Below the pieces are notes generated by a model, which saw only the letters and a list, made by a program, of their open reading frames with translations, ran no database searches and was not told the DNA's origin. A program made the position numbers and the translations under genes. A stretch of DNA of 64,000 nucleotides from Synchiropus splendidus. Its lineage: Eukaryota; Chordata; Actinopteri; Syngnathiformes; Callionymidae. Below are positions 1 through 13,637 of this stretch, in pieces. Location: NCBI RefSeq assembly GCF_027744825.2, contig NC_071348.1:3044563-3108562 (forward strand), given 5' to 3'. How positions within the stretch are numbered: position 1 is the first letter of the stretch; each line of letters opens with the position of its first letter.

Positions 1-1773
1 TGGTGCGATGTGCCTGCCAGCGAGGAGCTAAGCTCGGAGGAAATTGAATCTAAAGAGCAAGAATATCGAATCTGCAGCGAGGCAAGTCGGATAACTTTGG
101 TGAGGAACTGGGAGCGAGAAAACTGCACATTCCATCCAGTTCCAGAGACACAGAGCGGACATTGTCACATCAACACGTCGACACTGACAAACCTTCACCA
201 GGGGTTTGAAGATGGACAGGTCGATTCATATCATCATTTCATCCCATGGACTGAAATATTGATGGTAGGACAGTCGACTTTTATGTCCTATAAATAGCAT
301 GTTGCGTTTCAATGGCGTAAAAAAACGTTTTCCCTCCCGGGTGATTGGGTCATCAGGATGCCCTGTCTAAAAAAATCCTACTACAGATTGTCCAACAACA
401 AAGCAACCGACAAACAACATCCAAGATTCAGGAACTATACTGTGCAATCCAAGGCTCATTTTTTCCTACCTAAAATAGCAGTACCCTGTACAGGACTTGA
501 AGCCGATGTTAAGAGCGTTCAGCAGTGATCAGGCCCTAGAAATTTTACCAAGCAAAACAACAACAAACACATGGGGGGTGCTTTATTAATTGAATTATTA
601 ATGGTATTGTGCCATTAATGACTGATATACTTCAGTGTATCAGTACTTTATTACAGCCCTGCTCAGCAGCGTCTGCGTTGGACTGCAGACTCCATGCTGT
701 TGGACCCTGGTTTCTGAGCCCTGTGTTGGTCACTGTGACACTATGAAAGGTTGATTAAAGAGGCTTGTCTTTCCAATCCAGGCTCCTTTATTGGCGATCT
801 GGGAGAAAGATACTGAATAAAGGGCTCCACGGCTCATGGAGAGGAACAGTGGAACCAGCCAGACCACCAGCGGTCACATGCTCCGGGAGTTTCCCGTGGG
901 GGCGGACGTCAGATTGAAATATGGCCATGAGCGCACACCAAACCTCCTCCTTCTGCACGTCCTCTCCATTGACTGTCAATAAGGCGTCAGGACCGGGTCC
1001 TGGGGAGCAAGGCACCTCATGCTCTGAAACATATTTGACTTGCAGATTGTTGATGAAAAATCAAACCCTGCTGTAGCTCAGCCCAGTTCCCTCCCTCACT
1101 GTGCTGACTCGGCAGAGCTGGAGGAGAAGATGGAGGTGGGAAACCACCTGTGAGTAAACCTGCTGAGGGACCGAGACATAAGAGAGCACCCCAAAAAATG
1201 ATGTATTCTATTTTACCCAGTTGAGACCAACAACTGGTCGATGACGGCGGAGCATGAGTTCGCCGTCCGGTGACAAGCTCAGCTCACTTTTTTCATCATC
1301 TGTTTATTTTCTCAATTACAATGGCTGAGTCTGTGTCAGCAGCTCTGGGGTTTGCTCTGGAAAGCGGGGGCAGGAGGAGTTTGGGGGGGGTGAGGATCCT
1401 CTTCCCCTCAGTGGCTCAGCACTCTCCCTGGCATAGAAGGCAGTTTGTTTTACTGCCACGCCTTCAGTAATCTGCGTGATACGGCCAGAGGTGACACTGA
1501 CGCCGCCTCTCACATCGTATGGGGAGCTCCAGTATTTAGCTGCTGACACGTCGATCAAAAGATCCGCCACGTGTTTCTGCACAGACGTGGATGAGACAGA
1601 CGGAGAACAGTAGCAGCATGTGTGAAGTCTAGACCACAAACGCAGTCGACAAATGCAAATATTGACCTTCAATTGGGTGAAAGACGCCCGGAGACTGCTG
1701 TCACACACCTTTACTGTCCAAACACATTTTATTTACATTAAAGAGCTGCGATCTCAGCGCATCTCTTGGTTGA

Positions 1774-1818
1774 GATGGATGGATGGATGGATGGATGGAT
1801 GGACGGATGGACGGATGG
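1774..1818. repeat. (GATG)n tetranucleotide microsatellite
   Basis: About eleven ggat/gatg units, with two gacg variants near the right end (ggacggatggacgg). Confidence 0.95.
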
Positions 1819-3459
1819 AGGCTACATAATTAAGCGCCTCTAAAATATGGTGTTTTTTATTTGACCTGACGTGACGGAGTGAGGCCAGGCTTCCTGCACA
1901 GCCACATGTTCAAAGTGGGTTTTTATCTGGTTAAGATATTTTGGATTATGTAATGTTTGTTTATTGGATCACACTGCACGGCATTATTCAGAAGATAAAG
2001 ATTATGCTTCAAAGCTCCAGCAGGGGGGGTCAGGATGGAGAGACTATCTGAGGTGAGGAGAACGAAAGCAGGTGAGCGAATAAAGCTCTACAAACAGAGA
2101 CAAAAACATGCCTGGATCCTACAGTCTCCACGAGGCTCTAAAAAAAGTGCCGCCGAGGATTCCGGGGTTAGCTCAACCACCGCGCTCCAGTGACTGGGCT
2201 GTGGAGGATTGAGCCGCTGCAGCCTCGATTTGCTTGGCAGATCCTCGACAGGGTTGGAAGGATTTTCCCCAAAGCCCTCTTACCCTCCCACAGAGCAGAA
2301 ATCCCCTCCAATCTCGACTCGCGCTCCCAGAATGAGTTACCGCAGTGGCGCCGTGCATATACGGAAACAGAAAAAGGAGACTGTTAAGTGGGAAGCATGC
2401 AGAGCCAACAGGAATCCAGCAACACTATTCTGGGTTCCGGGTGCGATCGATGGGGCTACGGGGCGGGTCACCCAGCTGGAAAACAGGCCTTTGGTTGAGC
2501 CACAGAATCTTGTACCCACTACACCACATGTTCCTCTGACAGATTCGCTAAAACTGGCAGATCAGACATCATCTATTGACGTGTCTCTAGAACCATGTCC
2601 CTTCCGTGAGTCTTTCCAGTAGACCCTTGGTATGATAGATAAGAGCTGCAGCAATTGTTTCTTCCAAGTTCCCTCGCTCAGCAGGGTGCTAGAAGATTCC
2701 CGGGAACAAGCCCACAAGTGGCTCTGAGCTGGTACCCATCTCCGCCCCTGGTCTCAGAGACTCCACCTGGGTTGCCTTTTCATTGCACAGCAGAGGCGTG
2801 TGTTTCTCTCTTCTCCTCACTTTAAACCTCTTCACAACAATGTGTGAAGCTGCTGTAACAAGGACGAACACTCGGTCGACACCCAAACGAATGGTGCCGC
2901 CGGCATCATGTGTCTGGGCTTCTCCAAGTGCCTCATTTAGGCTTCCTGTCAAGCTGCTGGGACGCCGGGAGGGGGTCACCATGCGGAGATAGTGTCTCCG
3001 GTCGACCAGCCAGTTTGAGTCCACCTGGACTGGTGACTTTGAGCAGGACTTGCTTGCAGCCACAACAACAACACTGCTTACACAGAACTAGCTTCTATCC
3101 CGTCGGACCGTTTTACATTCCATCACACGATTTCATCCCAAAGAGCTACTGAGCAACACGTTCAAATCCCTGTAGATTTAGATACTTGTGGCTTAACAGA
3201 GCAGAAGGGTGAGATCCTCCAGCATACACCCCTAAAGATAGAAGTCTGGACCCCAACCAGGACACAGAGAAGCAGAAGAAACTGAGCTGTTCTGGAAAAC
3301 TCCGATGCAAAATTAGCAATTTCAATACATGAATGGTGGCAGTGAAAGTGTAAAAATGACTTGCATCGTGGCTGAACGTCAGGGGTGTGGTCAATGGGGA
3401 AGGTCCATGAAAGATCAGACCCCGAAATCCAACACCACTATAGCCCCACTGATCGATAA

Positions 3460-3587
<128 letters not shown>

Positions 3588-6296
3588 GTGCTGAGAAGTG
3601 GTACGTCATTAGTCATTCAGAATGGAAACTGGAGAATCCTCCAGACGGTGAACTCAGAATTTGTGACTGGAGTGTGTGTCATCTCTTTTGTCGAACTGCA
3701 GCTGTCAACGTCGCTTAAGCGCCGCACAAATCTCATTCCGGGGCTGTCCCTCCCTAACATACCTGTGGTGTGGAACACAGAAGCTGTTACACAACACAGG
3801 CCACAGTGGAACGCGAACACACACCAAAAACGGCCAAGAGCAGCGATAGATGGCGAGCTGGAGAACAACGGAGGAGGAAACAGACACACGGAGCGCGTCA
3901 GAAAATAAGAGCAGATTTAGGGGAGGATTGTTACGAACATTCTTCCTGGCAACTTTGCTGAGCTAATGATGAACTCCCAGGGGAGGGTTGTTTGGATGAG
4001 TAACCCCTCTCCAGTGTGTGTCCTCTCCCCACACTGTCTCTGTGGTTATACATCACTGTCCACATATAGCTTTACATAACCTGCTGGCACAGGCGGGAGC
4101 GAGCCACGCACACGCACAGACCAGGCTGGCTGATAACACCAGGCGTGTGGCGGCTCTGTAGCGGTTCAGCGCTCCATCACCAGGTGTTGGTTGAGTGTGT
4201 ATCCAGGTTCACTTCCTGGTTCAGTCCCTACATGACAGAGACGCCATTCTTTTCTGGTAGCCGGATTAATCGGACTGTTGCAGGATTTGACTCTGGACGA
4301 TAATAAAGCAACCGCCATTAAGAAGACGTCAAATGAAAAACAAAGAGCAAAGACAGCAGTGGTGATCCTGCCTGTCGTCCATGTCTGCCGAGATCGCACG
4401 GCTATTGACACTACTTTCAGCCGTCCCAAAACAACCTCTGGATTGAAATATCATCTTTTTCCCTGACATTTTTCCAGGACAGAGATGCTTCCCCAGGAGG
4501 GGGTGCTCAAGTATCGTGGGGTCTTGTTGCAGCGTGAACTGGACAGACGGATCGGTCACGCAGAGTCTGTCGTGGTGAAGAAACAACAGAGCTCAATGCT
4601 AAGCTCTCGATTCATGTGTTGAAGCAAGAACCAACTCCCAAGTTCACCTGAAGATCAGATCAGATCTCAAAGGTCAGGTAGACACATCTGAGGGAAACAC
4701 TACTGCCGACAGGGGAGAGGCCCTGGGGCAGACCCAGAAACCACTGCTGCATTCCCCCAGAAGAGGAGGAGAGAAAAGTCTAGGCCTCTTTACTTCAGTT
4801 GCTGCCCCCACGACCCAACCTCAGAAAAAAATCCAAAGACAACAGTTTTCTGTTGGACCCAAAAGTCATGACCGGTTAAACAATATGGAGGCGGAAACTG
4901 GACAAACAAATGGACAAATATATGTATAAATATTGAGACAAGCTTTAGTAAACTGTAAAACATCAACATATATAGACTGGAGAAGATAGTATTCAATTAC
5001 ACTGAAGATATTATCATTATTAAAATATTTATGAAGGTCTATTGTTTATTATTATATGATACAATACTTGATTTTACATTTATACATAAGGGAATTTATT
5101 GATATTCTTGAGGAATTATTTTTGGCATTATTTAACAGATTAATTAACCAAATAAGATGTCCCAACATACACTGAATCACGCTTTGTGACTTATAGAGTT
5201 TAGGGAAATAAAAGCATATAAAACAGAATTAAATAAATATTATGCATCTGATTAGAGTTTGGACATAAAATAATGCTTTATTGGCTTAATTATTTGGATC
5301 CATTTTCCCAGCTTGACCGACACAGTGGTTCATTATAGCTTCCTGTACAGTATATGTCAAACGCTGAACCCAGATGAACTGGCCTGACGTGAATGTGGCT
5401 CTGTGGGTGGCAAAGCAAAGATTTAGAACAATCCATTTCCTGCTGTTTCATACATTCACCCCGACACGTCGCCACCTGCAAGTCTGCGTGGGAGACGTGG
5501 AGAATGTACGCAACGTGAAAGTGGAGACGCAGAGCTCTTCCATCTGGAGCGTCGCCCGCGCCAGCTCGCCATATAAACACGACATTCTGACTCAGTAACC
5601 CACAGAGTTCTGAGCAAATGATGCTAGCGATGACGTCGTCGGGCCGTGCTATTTCTCTACGTGCGCTAATTCATTGCGCAATTCAGCAGCAACAATACAA
5701 GGGATGTGTCTGTAGCAACTTGGCTCGGCACTCTGATGGACGCTTTGAAAACAGGTTGAACCAGCAGGCGGATAATAGCACATTCAACTTGAGTCATGAC
5801 TGTTAACAAGGCTCATTGTGGAGAGCGTCTGCCAGCGATGCAACGTGACAAAGGTGGTGAGAGTCGCGCGCTTTCGTCCTCGTAAATGCAGAAACCAAAA
5901 AAGGCAGTCGCACCGGAGGCCGAAGCTTTAACCACCGACGATCAAACGCTTTATGATGTCAAACTCTGGGAACGGTGCAGGCCAATGGGGCGGAACTCTC
6001 CTTGGGTGCCTGCTGAGTTAGCACCTTCCTCGGCCAGCACCACAAGTGGTCCAGACCAGAGTGGAGCACAAGGCCGCCACTTTGCGCTGACTCCAGAAGA
6101 AATAATTGCACACTGGCCCCACTACAGTCGTCCGCCTTCACCGAGCGTGGCTGACACCTCGCCGTCTTCCACTGCTCCTGTGTTCCACAGAGCCGGCTGA
6201 GGACTTCTCACCCCATCTTAGTGTCCACGTGAAGACAACCTCAGTCCCATCGTGCTGTCTCGGGTGAAACGGTTGTGGAGAAAATGGACCCCGAAA

Positions 6297-7052
6297 TAGG
6301 GATGGGCGCTAAAACAAATAAAGTTATCGCGATAAATGTTAGTAAACAATAATATTACAATGTGAAAAAATTATCATTTAGTCATATTCTAATCTCCAAA
6401 TAATTATACAAACTGTAAGTTCTTTGTCTTGTGTGATGAAAAACTTTTTCACTATTTTCTCTCCTAAAATGGTTGTTTTCCATTGCCTCACTGATACTTG
6501 GATTTCACTGATACTTTGACGGTTTAGAATTTGTTGATGGTCCCTAACTGATGCCGGCTCGTAGCATTAGCGCTGCCTGTGAGAGTGTGTCCGCGATCAG
6601 TGAACCCTAATGGGGACGCGTAAGAGGACGCTGCCGCCAATACCGGAGCAAAGCTCTGTCCAATATCCAACTATTTTCACCAGTGAAGGGGGAGACCTGC
6701 ATGTGTTGACCTGAACCAAGGCAGACGAGCACGTCAGAGAACCTATGAGGACCACTCCATCTAATAAAATAAACACAGATCCAGAGACTCAGAGTCGACC
6801 AGTGTCATATCAAAGCTTCCCTGTATTAAAAATACGTTTAAAACTAGAACCAAAGTCCACCACACTCTGCACAACTGTCACACGCCGCTGGAGAGCGCAG
6901 CGCGCCGTCCCGGTCTCGTCATGTTCGTGTATGCAGGTCCAATGCAGCGAGTGAGCCACGCGTTTATCGGATTTATCGTGAGATGCAGAATCGTCATCGT
7001 GGAGATTGTGTTGGGCGATATATCGCGTACCATAAGTTACCGCCCAACCCTA
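6297..7052. mobile_element. Non-autonomous DNA transposon (hAT-like MITE), 756 bp, with 8-bp TSD
   Basis: The element begins TAGGGATGGGCG and ends CGCCCAACCCTA, terminal inverted repeats matching at 11 of 12 positions. It is flanked by the perfect 8-bp direct repeat ccccgaaa (6289-6296 and 7053-7060). The 8-bp duplication is the hAT superfamily hallmark. The subterminal regions at both ends carry mirrored cgataaa/tatcgcg words. There is no transposase coding capacity, so it would depend on a partner element. The perfect target duplication indicates a simple, intact insertion. Confidence 0.85.
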
Positions 7053-7060
7053 CCCCGAAA

Positions 7061-9800
7061 TGTTTAATGTAACATCAAAACTAAATGTCGCAGTCATCTA
7101 ACCAAAAGGACGCAGGGGCAGCAGACAGAGATAATAACCCCAGGGTTTCCAGATCTAGCTCTCCTGGGGGAGCACTATTTGTTGCAATGAGAACTCAAAA
7201 TGTCTACAAAAACGTCCGGGCTCTGCCCCGGGGCCAAGAAAAGCACTCAGCGAGCACAAACATCTCCCATAAAATAATAACGCCAGAATGGATGGTTAAA
7301 AAGGACCCAGATCACCCCCAAAATTGAATCATTTGTTGCTTGATTTCACACTGTTCCTGAAAAAAAAACCTCCTTGGTGGAGGTTATAATGTGAGACACT
7401 CCATCTTTCAGGAGAGACTCAGATTAGCCTTGTCAGGGTAGCTGCTGCAAGCCTCTCATGTGAGGAGGCCCCGGACAGACCTGCCAGAGAGACTCTCTTC
7501 GTTGACCTGGGAACACCTCCGTACTTCTTAAGAGTGCCGCAGACGCTTTTGAGGTGTGTTTGAAAAATATCCCACAGACTAGTCTTTGACAGGTCACCCT
7601 GTCGAGGTTGTCAAGGTGAGCCACGACACGCAGGCTCCAGCCAAGCTTTCATGGTAACCATGTGGGACCTGCTGCTCACCTTGGCTCTGACTTCAGTGGC
7701 TCCGCACCACCAGCCTGCAACTCTGTCTCCTCGCATACGTCATCTGATGTGCTTTTTCAACAGCATCTGACCACAAACTCACCTCTGCACACGACCTTCA
7801 CTCCGGGCTCGTCGCCGAGCCTCTTTGGAAAAGATCATCTCTGGCATGTTTCTTTCATCGTTGCTGTGAAGAAGACTGCTGTCAACTCTCAGCCAATGAC
7901 TCCCGTTAAACCAAACAACACAGCTGAGCAGCTGATAGGCCCCATAGTGATAAAGCTCTCACACAGATGAGCCGAGTCTGGATGTCCACACAGTTGGTAA
8001 CACGACAACATTTCCAGAAAAAAACATCGGAAAGCAAATGAAACTGTAGATCAGTGGGCTGAAGTTAGCAGTGAAGGTTTGAGCTACAGAGAGACCAGAT
8101 GGAGCCCAGTTCCAAGCCTGAATGAAAACAAGGTCCGCATGGCTAGAGCAGGGGTGGGCACATTTCCAAGGGACCACAGCAAATAATGAGGGGCCAACAA
8201 GCCACATGAAGGAAGAGACAAAGGAACGAGTCTTAATATTATTACAATATCAACTGAGGGACGATAAATACGCCCAGGAAGGACTCGGGAAGAGCGTCTG
8301 TTCCAAAATTCTCTATGGGAGAACCAGCCAGCCGTCCGAGAAAACTCATTTGAGCCGCTTGCATCCCGGATCTCACTCGCACTTTCGGTCATGACCCACA
8401 GCTCATGACCACAAGTGCGGGTTGGGATGAATATTCACATGAATCAAATTCTAATATGTAACGTGTTTAATGTCACACACAGGAGAACCAGAATATCTTC
8501 ACAAGTCAGACAAGAACAGTGGATGGTATTGCATGATAGGGCGCGGGGGACACCCTGGACAGCTAGCCAGTCCATCACACTTGACAACTGCTGACACACA
8601 GTTGCACTTTTACACTTTTACATTACACTTTTGGTAATGTAGAATCAATAATTTCGCTCTATACATCGGTCAGTGGGAGGAATCCAGAGTGAAAGTAGTG
8701 GCACACTCAAACCTCCGCCAAGCAGCTTCTGCCCACCCCAACACAATATCACAATGGAAAACTATCCTTCACAAAAATGGATTCCTGCTGGACCTGGATC
8801 ACGCCTGGTCCCAGCTCACATACTTGCTGAAAATTTCATCCAAATCCCTCCACAACTCTTTATTTTGAACAGAGACTGACCGAAACATAACCTCCAGAGG
8901 TAAAAAAAAAAAACCAAACAGTTTGGAAATATGAGTCCACGTTGGATTGTCAACTGTGATATAGTCATAGTGGGTGTTTGTAATAACCAAGAGACTCTTG
9001 GATGGTTCAACTGTTGGACATGAATTCAACTAAGCATGAATTCTGAGGCGAATGCCAGTAAAGACCAAGACAGCAGTGGTGAGGTAAGTCGGAAAAGCAA
9101 ACACACATGCAACAAAAGCTATATAACATGAGGACTATACGAGGAAAATGTCTAATTTGAACATGTATTGGAAAGAAAGGCACGGCAAAGACAGCCTAGA
9201 AATTAAATATATGCTGTTGAAGGCGGAGGATCGTCACGATAAGACACGGGAAGAGTGACAACTACGCGTGACCAGGTCGAGCCAGTCAAGGGGGCACATG
9301 TGGCACTGTTCCTCCATCAGCATCACCAAGCTGATACCTGACACAAACGCTCCACTCGGTTGGGATCCACCGGTGGACTTCACTTCACTTCACCTCAAGT
9401 CAACCCGCAGGTATTCGGGCGACTCCTCCGTGAACTGAGAGTGACCCAGCTGAGCGATAAAACATGACGTCATGCCGTAAAAACGCCACAGTAGGAGTCG
9501 TCTCCCGCTCCAACGACTTCACGGGCCTGAGAGTCGCAAATAATCCCTGACATCCACCGGCACAGTAGGTGAGGACGGAGGGGCCGGGGCCGGAGCTCGC
9601 GCTGTCACACACGCGTGGGCTGTTTGAAGGCAATGAATGCAGCATGAACAGGTCCCGGAGCCAGAGCTGATGTCGGGAGAAGCCAAACATGAGCTCACGC
9701 TCGTGTCATTACTGGGGACAGAACCGAGCCAACAGCAGGAGGGGAGCCTCGCCGCGCAGCTCTCCGGGGAATTGCAACACCACCGCTCCAAACAAATGAC
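7061..9800. other. No recognised gene
   Basis: Contains a hAT-like start phrase (gcaggggtgggcaca, 8150-8164), the repeat fragment at 8,531, and no supportable coding exon. It may be the first intron of the gene whose first exon is proposed at 9813-9843. Confidence 0.4.
8531..8615 (+). repeat. Dispersed LINE/SINE-type tail fragment
   Basis: The phrase gacaccctggacagctagccagtccatcac is a degenerate form of a fish-wide repeat phrase (ccctggac.ggtcgccagtc). Related downstream phrases recur at 34,390, 45,603 and 49,710 in this window. It is a fragment only and the parent family was not determined. Confidence 0.5.
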
Positions 9801-9812
9801 GTTGCGAGTTAC

Positions 9813-9843
9813 CTTGTTGCTTGGCTCCGGCCGCAGCAGCCAT
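9813..9843 (-). CDS. Putative first coding exon of an unidentified minus-strand gene
   Basis: On the minus strand an ATG at 9843 in strong context (AAATGG) opens MAAAAGAKQQ. The frame then meets a good splice donor, AACAAG|GTAACT, with exon end at 9813 and phase 1. It sits at the downstream edge of a CpG island with GC boxes, as expected for a housekeeping or developmental gene start. No second exon was identified in the 9.8 kb to the left edge. The gene may have a long first intron running out of the window, or this may be a decoy. The product is unknown. Confidence 0.4.
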
Positions 9844-10150
9844 TTATTCCGTATCGACGGAGCCAGAAGTCCGCATTTCCTGGCTCGTGACGGGCGGGCC
9901 GGGGGCGCTGTTGGCGGCGAGGCTCCGGGGGAGAGGGGACCGGGGCGGCTGGAGCGTGTTCCCAGTGTGGACTCGAGGCAGACCGCGGTGTCACATTCGG
10001 CGCCGCGTCACAACAAAACAACATCTCGGCTTCACGCGAACACGGACGGCGGCTCCGCACCACCCTGCGCGGCAGGTCCGGTGGGCCCCGCCCACCTCGC
10101 TGCCTCCGCCAGTGGGCTGGTCGGCCCCGCCCTCTCATTAATATTCATGA
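9820..10150 (-). promoter_or_regulatory. CpG island / probable minus-strand promoter
   Basis: About 330 bp are strongly CpG- and GC-rich, unlike the AT-rich DNA just to the right (10,200-10,750). The block holds two Sp1-type GC boxes (ccccgccc at about 10,086-10,095 and 10,125-10,134; gggcgggg on the minus strand) and many CG dinucleotides. It leads on the minus strand into a Kozak ATG and a splice donor (9843-9813). No TATA box is evident. No matching coding exon was found in the plus direction. Confidence 0.55.
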
Positions 10151-10199
10151 ACAGCGCTTCCTGTTTCACAGGAGACGTGAAGATGAGCACGTGACTTTA

Positions 10200-12895
10200 G
10201 CTTCAGTTAGCATTTGGACCGTAGACGTAAACAAAATTTTTAAACAGCAAAAACACTTGTATTGTGGTTCACTTATCGTGCTATTAAAATTATATAGCAA
10301 AATATTATTATATTCTGATCGAAAGCATTCATCCATATTTTAATACTAGATAATCTTCCAACTTTTTCTTCTTTTCAACAAGAACATATACAGTAAATAT
10401 TTATTTTCAGCTTTAGCTGAGCTCAAGCCATTTAAGCTAAAGGTTTATGAATGATTTGTGTGACACATTTAAAATTAATATAATGAGGACTATGTGCTGG
10501 ACAGGTTTTTCTTTCACAAAAATTGCATCCTTTCATTCAACTTGCTTGAATTGAAAGGTGATTACAGTCACAGCAAGACATAGCTTTTATTTAAAATACA
10601 GGACTTAAGAAATGATGACATAAATGATTATTAAATATTTCAATCTATAAATAATAAATGGTGATGAGAGATTATATAAAAATAAGGTTGGCATGAGCTA
10701 GATCTTTCATGTTCCAGCTTTACCAATGACTTTGAACTGGAAAGGCGTTTAAAACATTTTGGGTCAAACATCCCAAAAGGTCCATCCACACAGACTCCAC
10801 GTCAAGTTTTCACGGCATTGCTCTATTCCAGGTCGCACTGGGATGGATCTCAACTGCTTCACACCTCTGTCAGAGGTGGTTGGGGACATCAGAGCATCCA
10901 AATATAGATTTTTAAAGCAGAGATCTTGGCACACCTTCTCCAGTAGACCTCTGTCTTTTGTCAGTCTTCAGTGTAAGAGTCGCCTGTAACAGCCATGAGG
11001 AGACACACAAGAGGCGGAGGAAAGGGGGAGAGACTTGTTAGACAAAGAGGAGGAAGTGACAGACAGAGTGAGAGACAGTGGAGGAGTGCGGGGACACGCC
11101 GTGGTGTGAGAGCTCCGTCCTGCTACAATATGACTCTGACAGGCTTATGTAACCAGAGCGGCCTGGCATTTGGCTCACAGCAGACGCCGGCTGCACTGCC
11201 TGTTATATAACTGCATTAGCTGCTGCTCTGAGCCGGAGCATGCGCACACACACACACACACACACACACAAACACCGTGGAGAGATGCATCACACTGCAA
11301 ACAAAAGAAACTGGTGGAGTTTCTAACTGGGCTCTTCCCGTCCTCCGCTGACACGTCTCCATCCTGAGGAGCCTAATTGGGTCTTAAAGGTGCCCCTGAG
11401 GTTTGCCTGCTGAAACCCAGTCTGCTCCTCTGTTGGCAGGGCCTGCTCATAATCTGACCCAAGAGCGCGGAACACAACCAGAAGCAGGAGGCTGCATTAA
11501 GGCGAGTCTTGTTTTCACCACAGCAGACCCAACAGGGGCGGCAGGGAAGTCAAGATGGCTGACACACCCAGACCTCCTGTCCGTTGCCTCACCACCAGCA
11601 TGTTCAAGACACGGCTGGCCACGGCTGATCGATCATGTAGGTCAAAGTAAAGAAGAAGGAGCTCCTCCATCTTTACATCAACACAAGGGTGGTGCAGACC
11701 CCGACTACACGCGTGAGATGATGTCTTCCTGACCTGGCAGGACCTCAGGGTGGTCAGAGGTGCCCACAGAGAGGAGCCTCTCTTGGTTTTGACCTTGAGA
11801 ATGGATGGGTGGATGTTGCAACTTCAGATGAGCTTCAGATTTACTTTGTGTCTTTCATTTAGAGTTGATTTTGAGGGACAAACAGGAGAAACAGTTGCAT
11901 AATGTTGATTCCCATCCTAATCCACTCCAACAACCACATGATTCCCCTACAGACCTACAAGGAACCTGGGAGAGGGGGTGGTGGAGATTAGGGCCAGGGA
12001 CAACCACAGTCACTGTCTGCTGCTAGCATCCGAGGATGTTTCATCCAGCCGCCGCAGTGACGCAACAAGTGGTTTATACTCAGCACATTACGGATCTGAT
12101 CTCCTGACATGGTGACAAATTGCTTCCAGTGTTGACAGAGGATATGTTTCATGAGCCAATGGCCACACAGTCAGTCGTCCAGCGAGAACATCACCCCGCG
12201 CTTCTGCGTCCTCCTGATGAGGATGGGAAATAAAGGGGCTCCTTCTATCATCCGGAGGCTCGGTCTGGTGGCTCCATAGTTCAGGTCCAATAAAGAAAGA
12301 CCAGCTTGTTCTACAGCACTCTGGCCTATTTTAGTGAACTGCTGTTTTCAGACATGTCAATATTCAGACAAAATTGTGTTTGTATTTGGGTAGTCTGTGT
12401 TTGGTGGACAAAACTTTTTTTTTTTCCACATAGATCTATGAAACAACTTCCTTCATGCATCCAGACTTCCAAACGTTTTTAAGCCTTTACAGGTCAGTTG
12501 GTTGCTTACTTCCACTGGCTTAGCAAGGAAACAAAAAAATTCTCAAAACTCTCATTTTACAGCAGACGTGCCCACCGTCTGGTTTGGGGGCCGTTTGTGG
12601 CCACAGTCTCAGTCACAAAACATACAACCAGGGGATTTAGATGCGTTTTAAACTTCAGAGAAAGACAGGTTCAGAGAACTAAGCTTCCCATCAAAACAAT
12701 CATTTTAATTTCTAGTCTCCCCCCCAGTTCATATTTTAAGATCATATTAAGACAAATAATCCTGCGATTTAATTCTGAACTATTTACTTCAATTTAGACG
12801 ACATTCTTATTGAAATAATTTTCATACTCACCAAAAATGAGTGAAAACCCCCCCCATCCAATTCTAAAACAAATGACTACAACTGGGGTTCAAAA
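10200..12895. other. Intergenic DNA between the CpG island and the serinc2 3' end
   Basis: 10,200-10,750 is AT-rich. 10,985-11,370 is purine-rich with a CA run. 12,570-12,600 holds a hAT-like phrase (gacgtgcccaccgtctgg). No gene was recognised. Confidence 0.5.
11245..11270. repeat. (CA)13 microsatellite
   Basis: A perfect 26-bp CA run. Confidence 0.95.
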
Positions 12896-12899
12896 GAGT

Positions 12900-13637
12900 A
12901 ACATATTTATTAAAATGTTAAAACAAAACTGACAGGAATAAAACAGCCGTCACTCATTCAGCATGCAACTACAATCAGTGGTCCAACTCAAGTGGAACGC
13001 AGCGCTCACGACACTAGTGCTAATGATGGGCGTAGTAAAAGTATAAAGACAGGCACTTCATTGAGACTCCGAGGATACAGCAAGGAAACGGACGTGATAA
13101 AGGGCTGTAGCACCGGCGAGTTGGCAGAAAAGGAGCAGCGTGGTTGTCATACACCCGGCAGAGGGAGGGAATTAGAGCATAGCTCAGACGAGGCAGCCGG
13201 ACCTGGTTCCAGAGCTATGATGACGTACAGTGAGGGGGAACCCCTGCCGGGCCAGAGGGGCGGGGCCCTGGGGGTCTTATCTGGTGGCTGCAGTCCCCTC
13301 CTGCCGGGGCTCCTCGGCAGGGTTCCCCTTTCTGCCTCCAGCTTCAGAAACATCTCCCTAATCAGCATGGTCCAGGACTGGGGTCCATTTCAGGGACCGT
13401 CAACAGCTGCAGTGTAAAGGCTTTAAACGTCACCTAGTGATTATACGACGAAAGGCTTCAATGTCATTGGCAAACGGGGCGCCAGATAAAACCCCACGAC
13501 GAGTTCAAACATGTGCAACGGCAATCAAACTTGTGCAGTGGGAAGGTGAGAAAGGAGTTGGTGGTGGAACAGGAAAGATGGCGTGATCGTCTTGGATCCG
13601 ACAGACTTGAAGCAAAGACCAACTACGACCAGGGAGC
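12900..13637 (-). other. serinc2: serinc2 3' UTR with polyadenylation signal
   Basis: This follows the serinc2 TGA (13640-13638, minus strand). A canonical AATAAA lies on the minus strand at 12911-12906, so the UTR would be roughly 730 nt. No competing coding sequence is visible here. The exact cleavage site is inferred. Confidence 0.6.

Noticed and set aside
1316..1708. 130-codon minus-strand frame
   Set aside because: No recognisable motif; the Cys/Ser-rich composition is typical of non-coding frames.
2209..2622. 137-codon plus-strand frame
   Set aside because: No motif or gene context. The right part (gagccacagaatcttgtacccactacacc) hints at repeat-tail sequence rather than a gene.
2689..3063. 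124-codon minus-strand frame (contains SNWLVDRRHYLRMVTPSRR)
   Set aside because: It looks mildly protein-like, but I recognise no family and see no supporting splice sites, promoter or poly(A) signal. Left as chance or unknown.
9809..10138. 109-codon minus-strand frame in the CpG island
   Set aside because: It is a Pro/Arg-rich frame caused by GC composition. The splice donor and Kozak ATG favour the other frame (9843-9813).
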